From Chryseobacterium rhizoplanae (GTDB lineage Bacteria > Bacteroidota > Bacteroidia > Flavobacteriales > Weeksellaceae), in the NCBI RefSeq assembly GCF_900182655.1, contig NZ_FXTC01000007.1, positions 124,001 through 188,000 on the forward strand: a stretch of 64,000 nucleotides of DNA. The letters run 5' to 3'. The translations under genes and the position numbers were made by a program. Shown one piece after another: positions 36,790 to 45,337 of this stretch (position 1 is the stretch's first letter; every line of letters begins with the position of its first letter). The notes below the pieces were generated by a model. It ran no database searches. It was not told where the DNA came from and saw only the letters and a list, made by a program, of their open reading frames with translations.

Positions 36790-37809
36790 ATGAATAAAAA
36801 GCAAATTATCTGGCTTCAGATTTTTTATTGGAGTTTCAATTTTATAGGAAACAACATTACGCCATATTTCTTTTTTCCTGAGCGAAGAGGATTTCAGACT
36901 TATGTGCTGAACTTTACTTATTTTGTTACAGAAATCTCTACTTTTTATCTTTTGTATCTGGTTATTATTCCGAAAGTATTAAATCTGCAGAAACTTTATT
37001 CTGCTGTTTTAGTTTTTTTTATTTCTATTTTAAGCTTTGGTGTAATTCGGTATGGAATAGAAGAAGTGCTGCTTCCTATTACCCTTGGATTCAGAAACTA
37101 TAATAAAGATACCGGACTTTTGTATTATTTGACAGATAATATCTACAATGCATCATTGACCGTTTTCATTGCGGGAATCCTGTGGATCGTAGAGAAATAT
37201 GGTGTTGCCGAAAATGATAAAAAGCAGCTTCTGATCGAAAAGAAACAAGCAGAACTTCAGGCACTGAAAACCCAGATTAATCCTCATTTTATTTTTAACT
37301 CATTAAATAATATCTACTCCCTCGTATATCAAAAATCAGATAAAGCATTACCTGCTATTGAAGAACTTGGGCAACTGCTGAGGTATAGCACAAAAGACCT
37401 CGAAAAAGACACTATTTCTCTGGATAAGGAGATCGGATATATTGACAGTCTTATTGCTTTGGAGAAACTTAGAATCAGGAATCCTGAGTTATTGATTATA
37501 GAAAAAAATATTCAGCATCCTCATCTCAGTATCTCACCGATGCTGTTGGTTCCATTTGTTGAGAATGCTTTTAAACATGGTGATTTCCGTAATAAAGGGT
37601 TTGAGATGAAAATTTCAGATCATGACAAGGTGCTGCATTTTTATCTTTTAAATTGTAAGACACAGAAAATGAAAGATACTGTTTCCGGAATAGGAATTCA
37701 GAATGTGAAAAAAAGATTGGAAATTTTATATCCTAAACATCAGCTGGAAATCCAAGATTCGGAAACGGAATTTATTGTAGATTTAACAATTGATTTAAGG
37801 GATGAATAA
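36790..37809 (+). CDS. LytS/YpdA-type sensor histidine kinase
   Basis: A 339-residue membrane kinase. The frame starts at 36754, but 36790 (Met-Asn-Lys-Lys-Gln-Ile-Ile-Trp) is the better start because it leads straight into the first of four membrane helices (to about residue 145). A short coiled linker (Leu-Ile-Glu-Lys-Lys-Gln-Ala-Glu-Leu-Gln-Ala-Leu-Lys) leads to the phosphoacceptor motif Gln-Ile-Asn-Pro-His-Phe-Ile-Phe-Asn-Ser-Leu-Asn near His166. The ATP-binding HATPase domain has Pro-Phe-Val-Glu-Asn-Ala-Phe-Lys-His-Gly and Gly-Ile-Gly-Ile-Gln-Asn-Val-Lys-Lys-Arg-Leu. No extracellular sensor domain is seen. It overlaps the response regulator by 8 nt. Confidence 0.93.
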   Translation: MNKKQIIWLQIFYWSFNFIGNNITPYFFFPERRGFQTYVLNFTYFVTEISTFYLLYLVIIPKVLNLQKLYSAVLVFFISILSFGVIRYGIEEVLLPITLGFRNYNKDTGLLYYLTDNIYNASLTVFIAGILWIVEKYGVAENDKKQLLIEKKQAELQALKTQINPHFIFNSLNNIYSLVYQKSDKALPAIEELGQLLRYSTKDLEKDTISLDKEIGYIDSLIALEKLRIRNPELLIIEKNIQHPHLSISPMLLVPFVENAFKHGDFRNKGFEMKISDHDKVLHFYLLNCKTQKMKDTVSGIGIQNVKKRLEILYPKHQLEIQDSETEFIVDLTIDLRDE

Positions 37810-38479
37810 GATAAAATGCATTATCGTTGATGATGAGCCATTAGCAATCTCTCTTCTGGAGCATTATGTGGAGAAAATTCCTTTTCTTGAACTGGTTTTC
37901 TCTACAGAAAATCCAATTCTGGCTTTAGAATATCTGCAAAAAAATGATTGTGATCTCATCTTTCTGGATATTCAGATGCCGGAACTTACGGGAATCAATT
38001 TTATGAAGATTGTAGGAGCCAATCAAAAATATATTTTAACAACCGCTTATTCGGAATATGCATTGGAAGGCTATGAACATAATGTGGTAGATTACCTTCT
38101 GAAGCCTATTTCCTTTGACAGGTTTCAGAAAAGCGTATTAAAGGCTCAGGAACGTTTTTCTTTTCCACAGGAAGAAAATATGCATTTCTTTGTGAAATCT
38201 TCCGGACAAAGGCATCGTATCGGTTTTCATGAAATTCTTTACGTTGAAAGCATCAAAGACTATGTCAATATCCGAACAGAAAATAATGAATATATCGTCC
38301 TGGACACTCTTAAATCTATGGAAAATCAGCTTTCTGAAAAATTTGTAAGAATTCACAAATCTTTTATTGTCAACCTGGACAAAATCAAAAGCATCGGGGC
38401 AAAAAAAGTTATTCTCCCCGAGTTTGAAATTCCCATCGGAGAAAGTTATAGAGCAGGTCTTTTGGATAGATTAAAGTAA
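37802..38479 (+). CDS. LytTR-family response regulator
   Basis: A 225-residue response regulator. The receiver domain has the acidic pair Val-Asp-Asp-Glu-Pro near the N-terminus, the phosphoacceptor Asp56 in Phe-Leu-Asp-Ile-Gln-Met-Pro, and a later Leu-Leu-Lys-Pro-Ile. The C-terminal LytTR domain (about 125-225) has Phe-His-Glu-Ile-Leu-Tyr-Val-Glu-Ser-Ile-Lys-Asp-Tyr-Val-Asn-Ile and Phe-Val-Arg-Ile-His-Lys-Ser-Phe-Ile-Val-Asn. It likely controls the divergent TonB receptor and its own operon, possibly through the direct repeats at 36717-36746. Starts within the end of the kinase gene (ATG overlap). Confidence 0.94.
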   Translation: MNKIKCIIVDDEPLAISLLEHYVEKIPFLELVFSTENPILALEYLQKNDCDLIFLDIQMPELTGINFMKIVGANQKYILTTAYSEYALEGYEHNVVDYLLKPISFDRFQKSVLKAQERFSFPQEENMHFFVKSSGQRHRIGFHEILYVESIKDYVNIRTENNEYIVLDTLKSMENQLSEKFVRIHKSFIVNLDKIKSIGAKKVILPEFEIPIGESYRAGLLDRLK

Positions 38480-38489
38480 GATTGTGATT

Positions 38490-38539
38490 TGGCTGAAGCC
38501 AGATGTACTTTATGATTTAAAAGCGGACTAAAGTCCGCT
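38490..38539. repeat. Pair of REP-like palindromes after the LytTR gene
   Basis: TGGC-TGAA-GCCA at 38490-38501 and AGCGGAC-TAAA-GTCCGCT at 38522-38539. Stem sequences differ but the loop (TGAA, TAAA) and the CTxxAG core match those of the pair at 27897-27949, on the complementary strand. They lie between two convergent genes. Confidence 0.65.
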
Positions 38540-38576
38540 CCAGTTGTTTAAAGCAGGACTTCTGGTATAATAAATA

Positions 38577-38605
38577 AAAAAAAGACGACTTCAACTGAAG
38601 CCGCC
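38577..38605 (-). terminator. Terminator of the AcnA-type aconitase gene
   Basis: On the minus strand a 9-bp stem with two G-U pairs (38597-38605 with 38584-38592) and a 4-nt loop is followed by a T-rich run. It lies 28 nt after the stop codon at 38634. Confidence 0.8.
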
Positions 38606-38633
38606 TTTATATTAATTAATCTAACAATTAATT

Positions 38634-40901
38634 TTATTTTTCCTGTTGTTTGATCAGATTCAGGGCAGAACCAGCCTTAAACCAGTCAATCTGCTGATCG
38701 TTGTACGTGTGGTTAGCCATGATGATGTCTTTAGTTCCATCAGTATGAATGAATTCTAAAGTCAGTTGTTTTCCCGGAGCGAATTGGTCAAGATCTAAGA
38801 AATTAACAACATCGTCTTCCAGGATCTTGTCGTAATCTGCTTCATTAGCGAAAGTGATTCCAAGCATCCCTTGTTTTTTAAGGTTGGTTTCATGGATTCT
38901 CGCGAATGATTTTACCAATACAGCTTTCACCCCAAGGTGTCTTGGCTCCATGGCAGCGTGCTCTCTTGATGAACCTTCACCATAGTTCTGGTCTCCTACA
39001 ACAATCGTTGGAATGCCTGCTGCTTTGTAAGCTCTTTGTACAGCCGGAACTTCACCGTATTCACCGGTTAATTCATTTTTAACTTTATTGGTTTCCATGT
39101 TGTAAGCATTCACTGCTCCGATCAACATGTTGTTTGAAATATTATCCAGGTGTCCTCTGTATTTCAGCCATGGACCCGCCATAGAAATGTGGTCAGTGGT
39201 ACACTTTCCGAAAGCTTTAATCAATACTCTGGCTCCCATAATATTTTTACCATCCCAAGCCGGGAATTCTTCCAGTAGCTGAAGTCTGTCTGAAGTAGGA
39301 TTTACATTAACAACAACGCTGGAACCATCTTCTGATGGAGCCTGATATCCGTTGTCATCTACAGCAAATCCTTTTGAAGGAAGCTCAAAACCTTTAGGTT
39401 CGTCAAGTTTCACCTGCTCACCTGATTCGTTAGTTAATGTATCTGTAATTGGGTTAAAGTCTAATCTGCCTGAGATTGCAACGGCTGCTACCATTTCAGG
39501 AGAAGCTACAAATGCATGGGTATTTGGGTTACCATCCGCTCTTTTTGCAAAGTTTCTGTTGAAAGAGTGAATAATTGAGTTTTTCTCTCCTTTTTCAGCA
39601 CCTTCTCTGTCCCATTGCCCGATACAAGGTCCACAAGCATTGGTAAAGATTCTCGCGTTTTCAAATTTTCTGAAAGAATCTAAGAATCCGTCTCTTTCTG
39701 CTGTGAATTTCACCTGCTCAGAACCTGGGTTGATTCCCAGGATAGCTTTGGGTTTTACTCCTTTTGAAACAGCATCCTCTACAATGGAAGCTGCTCTTGA
39801 TAAATCTTCATAAGAAGAGTTGGTACAAGATCCGATAAGTGCCCATTCCACTTCTAGAGGCCATCCGTTAGCTTCTGCTTTAGCTCTGAATTCAGAAACA
39901 GGAGTCGCCAAATCCGGAGTGAAAGGTCCGTTTAAGTGTGGAGCCAGTTCAGAAAGGTTGATTTCAATTAATTGGTCGAAATATTGTTCCGGGTTTGCAT
40001 ATACTTCTGCATCACCTGTTAAATGCTCAGCAATTTTATCGGCAGCATCTACCACATCCTGTCTTCCGGTAGCAGCAAGATATCTTCTCATAGAATCGTC
40101 ATATCCGAAAGTAGAAGTTGTTGCTCCGATTTCGGCACCCATGTTACAGATCGTTCCTTTACCTGTAGCTGAAAGAGATTCTGCTCCTTCACCGAAATAT
40201 TCTACGATGCATCCTGTTCCTCCTTTTACGGTAAGGATTCCTGCTACTTTTAGGATAACGTCTTTTGCAGAAGTCCATCCGCTCATTTTACCGGTTAATT
40301 TTACCCCGATAAGTTTTGGCATTTTAAGCTCCCAGGCCATTCCTGCCATTACATCTACTGCATCAGCACCACCTACACCGATGGCTACCATTCCAAGCCC
40401 TCCTGCATTTACGGTGTGAGAGTCAGTACCAATCATCATTCCTCCAGGGAAGGCATAATTTTCTAACACTACCTGGTGGATGATACCTGCTCCCGGTTTC
40501 CAGAATCCAATTCCGTATTTATCACATACAGAGCTCAGGAAGTTGAATACTTCGGAGTTTTTGTTGATACCTTCCTGTAAATCTTTATCAGCACCTACTT
40601 TTGCCTGGATCAGGTGATCCGCGTGAGCAGTGGAAGGAACAGCAACTTTGGTTTTTCCTGCCTGCATGAACTGTAAAAGTGCCATCTGTGCAGTGGCATC
40701 CTGCATTGCTACTCGGTCTGGCGCAAAGTCTACATAAGAATTTCCTCTTTCATAAGCCTGTGTCGCATTTCCTTCCCAAAGGTGGGTGTAAAGGATTTTT
40801 TCTGAAAGGGTAAGAGGTTTTCCCACGATTTGTCTTGCCGCAGCAATTCTTTCAGGGTAACGCTCGTACACTTTTTTGATCATATCAATATCAAAAGTCA
40901 T
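38634..40901 (-). CDS. Aconitate hydratase, AcnA/mitochondrial type
   Basis: A 755-residue aconitase that interconverts citrate and isocitrate through cis-aconitate using a [4Fe-4S] cluster. Cluster ligands are seen in [11 protein letters not shown] and [10 protein letters not shown]. Substrate-binding motifs include [10 protein letters not shown] and the swivel-domain [13 protein letters not shown]. Length and layout match the 750-residue mitochondrial-like form rather than the ~890-residue bacterial AcnA. It is in tandem with a second aconitase of the AcnB family; an intergenic gap of 308 nt lies between them. Confidence 0.95.
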   Translation of the reverse strand: MTFDIDMIKKVYERYPERIAAARQIVGKPLTLSEKILYTHLWEGNATQAYERGNSYVDFAPDRVAMQDATAQMALLQFMQAGKTKVAVPSTAHADHLIQAKVGADKDLQEGINKNSEVFNFLSSVCDKYGIGFWKPGAGIIHQVVLENYAFPGGMMIGTDSHTVNAGGLGMVAIGVGGADAVDVMAGMAWELKMPKLIGVKLTGKMSGWTSAKDVILKVAGILTVKGGTGCIVEYFGEGAESLSATGKGTICNMGAEIGATTSTFGYDDSMRRYLAATGRQDVVDAADKIAEHLTGDAEVYANPEQYFDQLIEINLSELAPHLNGPFTPDLATPVSEFRAKAEANGWPLEVEWALIGSCTNSSYEDLSRAASIVEDAVSKGVKPKAILGINPGSEQVKFTAERDGFLDSFRKFENARIFTNACGPCIGQWDREGAEKGEKNSIIHSFNRNFAKRADGNPNTHAFVASPEMVAAVAISGRLDFNPITDTLTNESGEQVKLDEPKGFELPSKGFAVDDNGYQAPSEDGSSVVVNVNPTSDRLQLLEEFPAWDGKNIMGARVLIKAFGKCTTDHISMAGPWLKYRGHLDNISNNMLIGAVNAYNMETNKVKNELTGEYGEVPAVQRAYKAAGIPTIVVGDQNYGEGSSREHAAMEPRHLGVKAVLVKSFARIHETNLKKQGMLGITFANEADYDKILEDDVVNFLDLDQFAPGKQLTLEFIHTDGTKDIIMANHTYNDQQIDWFKAGSALNLIKQQEK

Positions 40902-41209
40902 ATCGTATTTTAATTTTGTTCTTTTTCCGTTTAATGCTTCTTTTTCTCATGTTTGAAAAAGAAAAATCAATTCTCTATACATCAAAAAACATTCCTATAA
41001 TCCATTAGCAGGACGATTTTAGGTGTAATTTCAAGAGATTTTATAACTTTCAATTTAAGAAAAAATAGATTCTGTTTTCAAGATTTTGTCAGAAAAAAAA
41101 TGTATTTATCTTAAAATAGAAACATTCTAAACAAAAAATTGGAAGATTTTAAATCCTAAAGGACTAAAATCTTCCAATTGTATAATTTTCAATAGTCTTT
41201 CGACGTCTC
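40902..41209. other. Intergenic region between the two aconitase genes
   Basis: 308 nt. It holds the upstream region of the first gene and the terminator of the second (41137-41179). No ORF of interest and no obvious riboswitch; no good -7 element for the minus strand was found. A CCTAAAGG core resembling the REP-like elements sits in the terminator loop. Confidence 0.7.
41137..41179 (-). terminator. Terminator of acnB
   Basis: Perfect 15-bp stem (arms 41137-41151 and 41165-41179) with a 13-nt loop containing TCC-TAAA-GGA. On the minus strand the stem is followed by a T tract. Confidence 0.9.
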
Positions 41210-43993
41210 TTAGTGAGCGCTTGTACTTGTTAATTCTTTAATAGAAGGTACAAAAGTTGTAAGATCTATACCTTCAACTGCTGCTTTATACTCATCAATA
41301 TTAGGAATTCTTCCGATGATCGCAGAAAGAACAACAACCGGAGTTGAAGCAAGCAGGGATTCTCCTTTTTTACGCTCAGAATCTTCAACGACTCTTCCCT
41401 GGAAAAGACGGGTAGAAGTTGCTAAAACGGTATCTCCTTTAGCTGCTTTTTCCTGGTTACCCATACAAAGGTTACATCCTGGACGTTCAAGATACATTAC
41501 ATTTTTGTATTCAACCCGAGCTTCTCCTTTTGGAGCGTTATCATCAAATTCAAAAGCTGAATATTTCTCTAATAATTCCCAGTCTCCTTCTGCTTTCAGT
41601 TCATCAATGATGTTATAAGTAGGTGCTGCTACTACAAGAGGAGCGCTAAATTCTACTTTCCCTTGTTGCTTTTCAATATTTCTAAGCATCTGAGAAACAA
41701 TCTTAAGGTCACCTTTGTGAACCATACAAGATCCTACGAAACCAAGGTCTACTTTTTTCTCCCCTCCGTAATAAGAAAGGTCTCTGATGGTATCGTGAGT
41801 ATATCTCTTAGAAACATCATCATTGTTCACATCCGGGTCAGCAATCATTGGTTCAACGATTGCGTCAAGATCTACCACTACTTCAGCATAATATTTAGCA
41901 TTTGCATCCGGAGTCAAAGCAGGCTTCTCTCCTGATCTGATCTCTGCAATTCTCTTATCAGCTTTGTCAATTAATCCCTGAAGAACTTTATTATGGTTAT
42001 CCATGCCCTTGTCAATCATGATCTGGATTCTGCCTTTTGCAATTTCCAGTGACTCAATCAAAGTATTGTCTTCAGAAATGTTGATAGAAGCTTTTGCTTT
42101 CATCTCAGCAGTCCAGTCTGTAAAGGTAAATGCCTGATCAGCAGGAAGTGTTCCGATGTGAACCTCGATGATTCTGCCCTGGAATACGTTTTCTCCTCCA
42201 AACTGCTTCAACATCTGAGCCTGAGTAGCATGAACTACATCACGGAAGTCCATGTGTTCTTTCATGTTTCCTTTGAAGGTTACTTTCACAGATTCAGGAA
42301 TAGGCATAGATGCTTCACCTGTAGCTAATGCAAGCGCCACTGTTCCTGAGTCAGCTCCGAAAGCCACTCCTTTAGACATTCTTGTGTGAGAGTCACCACC
42401 AATAATGATAGCCCACTCATCTACAGTGATGTCGTTAAGAACTTTGTGGATAACGTCTGTCATTGCGTGGTATTCACCTTTCGGGTCACGGGCTGTAATA
42501 AGACCGAACTCGTTCATAAACTTCATTAGTTTAGGAATGTTAGCCTGAGCTTTTTTATCCCAAACAGAAGCGGTGTGACATCCTGACTGGTAAGCACCAT
42601 CAACGATTGGAGAAATCACTGTTGCTGCCATAGATTCCAATTCCTGAGAAGTCATAAGACCTGTCGTATCCTGAGATCCAACGATATTTACCTGTACACG
42701 AACATCAGAACCGGCATGTAGTACTTTTCCTGGTGTAGTTCCAACAGCATTTCTGTTGAATATTTTTTCTACAGCCGTAAGTCCTTGTCCTTCGTGAGAA
42801 ATTTCTTTTGACGGAGCAAAAACAGCAGGAGCTTCAATTCCTAAAAGCTGAGCTGCAAATGTCTGTAGTTTTTTACCAAATACGATCGCGTAAGATCCAC
42901 CTGCTTTGATGAATTCCATCTTTTGCGGAGTGAAAGATTTCGTAAGGTCGATCAGTTCTTTATCGCCGTTATATAATTTCTTTTCTTTTGTATTAATCGT
43001 TAAAACAGTTCCGGTTGCTACTGAATAAGCTTCTTCAAGAACAACGTCACCATTTTCATTACGAACTGGATTTCCGTTTTCATCAACTTTCTTTACCCAG
43101 TTTTTAAGGTCAATACCAATACCTCCGGTAACGTCCACGGTTGTAAGGAAGATCGGAGAAATTCCGTTTGTTCCTCCTACAATTGGAGCAATGTTTACGA
43201 ACGGTACATATGGGCTTGCCTGTTTTCCTGTCCAAAGAGCAACGTTATTTACTCCGGACATTCTAGATGATCCTACACCCATTGTTCCTTTTTCAGCGAT
43301 AAGCATAACGCTTGCATCGGGATGTTGTGCCTGTAAAGCTTTGATTTCTTCCTGAGCTTCAGGAGTGATCATACATTTCCCATGAAGTTCACGGTCTGAT
43401 CTTGAGTGGGCCTGGTTACCCGGAGAAAGTAAATCTGTAGAGATATCTCCTTCACCAGCAATATAAGTTACAACCTTAATTTCTTCAGCAACTTCAGGAA
43501 GCTTAGTGAAGAATTCAGCTTTTGCATAGCTTTCAAGGATTTCTTTTGCAATTTCGTTACCGCTGTTGAACGCTTCCTTCAGACGGTTTGTATCTGCTTC
43601 ATAAAGGAAAACCTGTGTTTTAAGAACAGCTGCAGCTTCTTTGGCGATAGCGGGATCGTTACCTAAGGCAAGGTCCAGCAGTACCTCAATAGAAGGCCCG
43701 CCTTTCATATGAGATAATAATTCAAAGGCAAATGCCGGGGAAATTTCTTCTACTATGGATTCACCCAGAATAATTTCTTTTAAAAATTTTGCTTTCACTC
43801 CCGCCGCACTTGTCGTTCCGGGTAGCGTGTTGTAAATGAAAAATTTAAGAGAATCCGATCGGTCAGCATTACCTGAATCTTTAATCTGTGTAATGATTTC
43901 GCTTAGTAATTCAGCACCATCAATTGGCTTTGGATGAAGCCCCTGGGTTTTTCTTTCTTCAATCTCTTTGATGTAATCCTTATAAATATTCAT
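41210..43993 (-). CDS. acnB: Bifunctional aconitate hydratase 2 / 2-methylisocitrate dehydratase
   Basis: A 927-residue AcnB-family enzyme. AcnB differs from AcnA in domain order: an N-terminal HEAT-like domain (about residues 1-160) and the swivel domain come first, and the cluster ligands lie late in the chain: Val-Gly-Ser-Cys-Met-Val-His, and Pro-Gly-Cys-Asn-Leu-Cys-Met-Gly-Asn-Gln near residue 840. It can act in the TCA cycle and on methylcitrate. E. coli AcnB is about 865 residues; this one is slightly longer because of an insertion around a Val-Asp-Glu-Asn-Gly-Asn-Pro segment. Having both forms allows one stress-stable and one growth-phase enzyme. Confidence 0.97.
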   Translation of the reverse strand: MNIYKDYIKEIEERKTQGLHPKPIDGAELLSEIITQIKDSGNADRSDSLKFFIYNTLPGTTSAAGVKAKFLKEIILGESIVEEISPAFAFELLSHMKGGPSIEVLLDLALGNDPAIAKEAAAVLKTQVFLYEADTNRLKEAFNSGNEIAKEILESYAKAEFFTKLPEVAEEIKVVTYIAGEGDISTDLLSPGNQAHSRSDRELHGKCMITPEAQEEIKALQAQHPDASVMLIAEKGTMGVGSSRMSGVNNVALWTGKQASPYVPFVNIAPIVGGTNGISPIFLTTVDVTGGIGIDLKNWVKKVDENGNPVRNENGDVVLEEAYSVATGTVLTINTKEKKLYNGDKELIDLTKSFTPQKMEFIKAGGSYAIVFGKKLQTFAAQLLGIEAPAVFAPSKEISHEGQGLTAVEKIFNRNAVGTTPGKVLHAGSDVRVQVNIVGSQDTTGLMTSQELESMAATVISPIVDGAYQSGCHTASVWDKKAQANIPKLMKFMNEFGLITARDPKGEYHAMTDVIHKVLNDITVDEWAIIIGGDSHTRMSKGVAFGADSGTVALALATGEASMPIPESVKVTFKGNMKEHMDFRDVVHATQAQMLKQFGGENVFQGRIIEVHIGTLPADQAFTFTDWTAEMKAKASINISEDNTLIESLEIAKGRIQIMIDKGMDNHNKVLQGLIDKADKRIAEIRSGEKPALTPDANAKYYAEVVVDLDAIVEPMIADPDVNNDDVSKRYTHDTIRDLSYYGGEKKVDLGFVGSCMVHKGDLKIVSQMLRNIEKQQGKVEFSAPLVVAAPTYNIIDELKAEGDWELLEKYSAFEFDDNAPKGEARVEYKNVMYLERPGCNLCMGNQEKAAKGDTVLATSTRLFQGRVVEDSERKKGESLLASTPVVVLSAIIGRIPNIDEYKAAVEGIDLTTFVPSIKELTSTSAH

Positions 43994-44281
43994 AATAGAA
44001 GGTCTTTCAACATTAAAGGTAGGCCTGCTTCTTCTTTACCGGTCTGTACAAATACAGTTAATGACATTTTGAGTTTTCGCATTTTGATGCAACATTAACC
44101 GAATAAAGTCAGCATAATCTACACTTTTTTTTAAAAGTTTTTTAAATTATCAAACAATTCAAAATGTTCCCAAAATTACGAATTTTTAATATTTTATAGA
44201 AACGAATTTATTTAGATTCTTTATAAATATGAATTTTATAATATCTATTTTTGGCCATATTTTTGTAGACATATGGCGAAT
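43994..44281. other. Divergent intergenic region between acnB and the WG-repeat gene
   Basis: 288 nt, strongly AT-rich in the right half. A TATTTTTG -7 element at 44258-44265 serves the plus-strand gene; its start site would be about 44270. No minus-strand TAnnTTTG element for acnB was found. Confidence 0.6.
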
Positions 44282-45052
44282 ATGAAAAATATCCTTAAAG
44301 TTTTATGCATTTTTACTTCGGTTTTTGTTTTTTCACAGACTAAATCTGTGAAGAAAATAACGTTGAAGAAAGGTGCGAAAACTGCGGTTAAGAAAGGGCC
44401 TGCAGCCAATAAGCGTAATCCTGATTTAGTAGTAATCAATAAAGATCTTCCGGTTTTGATTCCTAAGAAAAAAGGAGATTATTTTGGGTATGTTAACCAG
44501 AACGGGAAATTTATTATTCAGCCTGAGTATCACATTGCTGTATTTTTTTACGAAGATTGCAACCTTCTGAATTCTCCTAATGAAAAAGTCAGAAAATTTG
44601 GAACAAAAGAATATGCTACAGTAGAAAAAGATATGATTTCTTACAGGATAGACCAGTCTGGAAAGAGAGTATACCAGTTCAAAGAAGCAGATTTTGGAAA
44701 ATGTGTATTTGAAGAATATAAACAGCAACAATTTCAGGCGTATACCATGAATGGGTTTTACGGCATTATTGAAAAATCAAAATTTGTGAATGCAGCAGAT
44801 TACAGGCAGTTTCAGATTTATCCTCAATATCAGTATCTGTACATTATGGAAGGAGATGATGTGGCCAATCCGATGATTGTTGCTTCCAATAATGATAAAT
44901 TTGGAGTGATTGATGTTAACAATAAGATCATTATTCCTTTTGAATACGCCAACATTAAAAGAAACTTCAGCTGGAAGCTGGGTAAGATGTTTGAGGTAAC
45001 CAAAGATGGATCGAATTACTATTATGTTGACTCAAACAATAAAACTTACTAA
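44282..45052 (+). CDS. WG-repeat-containing secreted protein
   Basis: About 256 residues. ATG codons at 44273 and 44282 are both in frame; the -7 element ends at 44265, so 44282 leaves a short leader and gives a normal signal peptide (Met-Lys-Asn-Ile-Leu, hydrophobic core, Val-Phe-Ser-Gln). Two clear WG-type repeats are seen: Phe-Gly-Tyr-Val-Asn-Gln-Asn-Gly-Lys-Phe-Ile-Ile-Gln-Pro-Glu-Tyr and Phe-Gly-Val-Ile-Asp-Val-Asn-Asn-Lys-Ile-Ile-Ile-Pro-Phe-Glu-Tyr. The stretch after the signal is very Lys-rich. WG repeats form a beta-propeller-like surface; the exact role is unknown. It is a single-gene unit upstream of a TPP-regulated receptor. Confidence 0.85.
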   Translation: MKNILKVLCIFTSVFVFSQTKSVKKITLKKGAKTAVKKGPAANKRNPDLVVINKDLPVLIPKKKGDYFGYVNQNGKFIIQPEYHIAVFFYEDCNLLNSPNEKVRKFGTKEYATVEKDMISYRIDQSGKRVYQFKEADFGKCVFEEYKQQQFQAYTMNGFYGIIEKSKFVNAADYRQFQIYPQYQYLYIMEGDDVANPMIVASNNDKFGVIDVNNKIIIPFEYANIKRNFSWKLGKMFEVTKDGSNYYYVDSNNKTY

Positions 45053-45062
45053 AGAATTATAA

Positions 45063-45083
45063 ATGATGAATGATGAATGATGA
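45063..45083. repeat. Three tandem copies of a 7-bp unit (ATGATGA)
   Basis: 45063-45069, 45070-45076 and 45077-45083 are identical. It lies in non-coding DNA just after the WG-repeat gene, and has no evident reading-frame effect. Confidence 0.6.
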
Positions 45084-45177
45084 ATCCAATAACTCCTATT
45101 TTTCATTCTACTTTTTTCTATCTCGTTACTCAAAACCCCGCACCTCACACCGCGAATCTCAATTGATATATTTTTTG

Positions 45178-45185
45178 TAATTTTG
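45178..45185 (+). promoter_or_regulatory. -7 element of the second TPP-regulated promoter
   Basis: TAATTTTG (TAnnTTTG). The start site would be at about 45190, directly before the riboswitch. The -33 element is weak. Confidence 0.5.
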
Positions 45186-45196
45186 CGGCTGAAATA

Positions 45197-45264
45197 AAGG
45201 GGTGCTTTAACAGGCTGAGATTATACCCAATGAACCTGGAACAGGTAATGCTGTTTAGGGATGC
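45197..45264 (+). promoter_or_regulatory. TPP riboswitch before a TonB-dependent receptor
   Basis: Shows the THI consensus blocks AAGGGGTGCT, GGCTGAGATTATACCC, TGAACCTGGA and GTTTAGGGATG. A GCGT/ACGC hairpin follows at 45263-45280, probably part of the platform. It indicates that the receptor below is repressed by thiamine pyrophosphate. Confidence 0.93.
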
Positions 45265-45337
45265 GTCTTCATAAAACGCTGAATTGTATAATATCTTATT
45301 GATCCCCTTTTATTCATTAAATGTCAAGATTTATAGA

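Noticed and set aside
45063..45083. ATGATGA tandem repeats as phase-variation tract
   Set aside because: The three copies are in non-coding DNA well upstream of the riboswitch and would not change a reading frame or promoter spacing.
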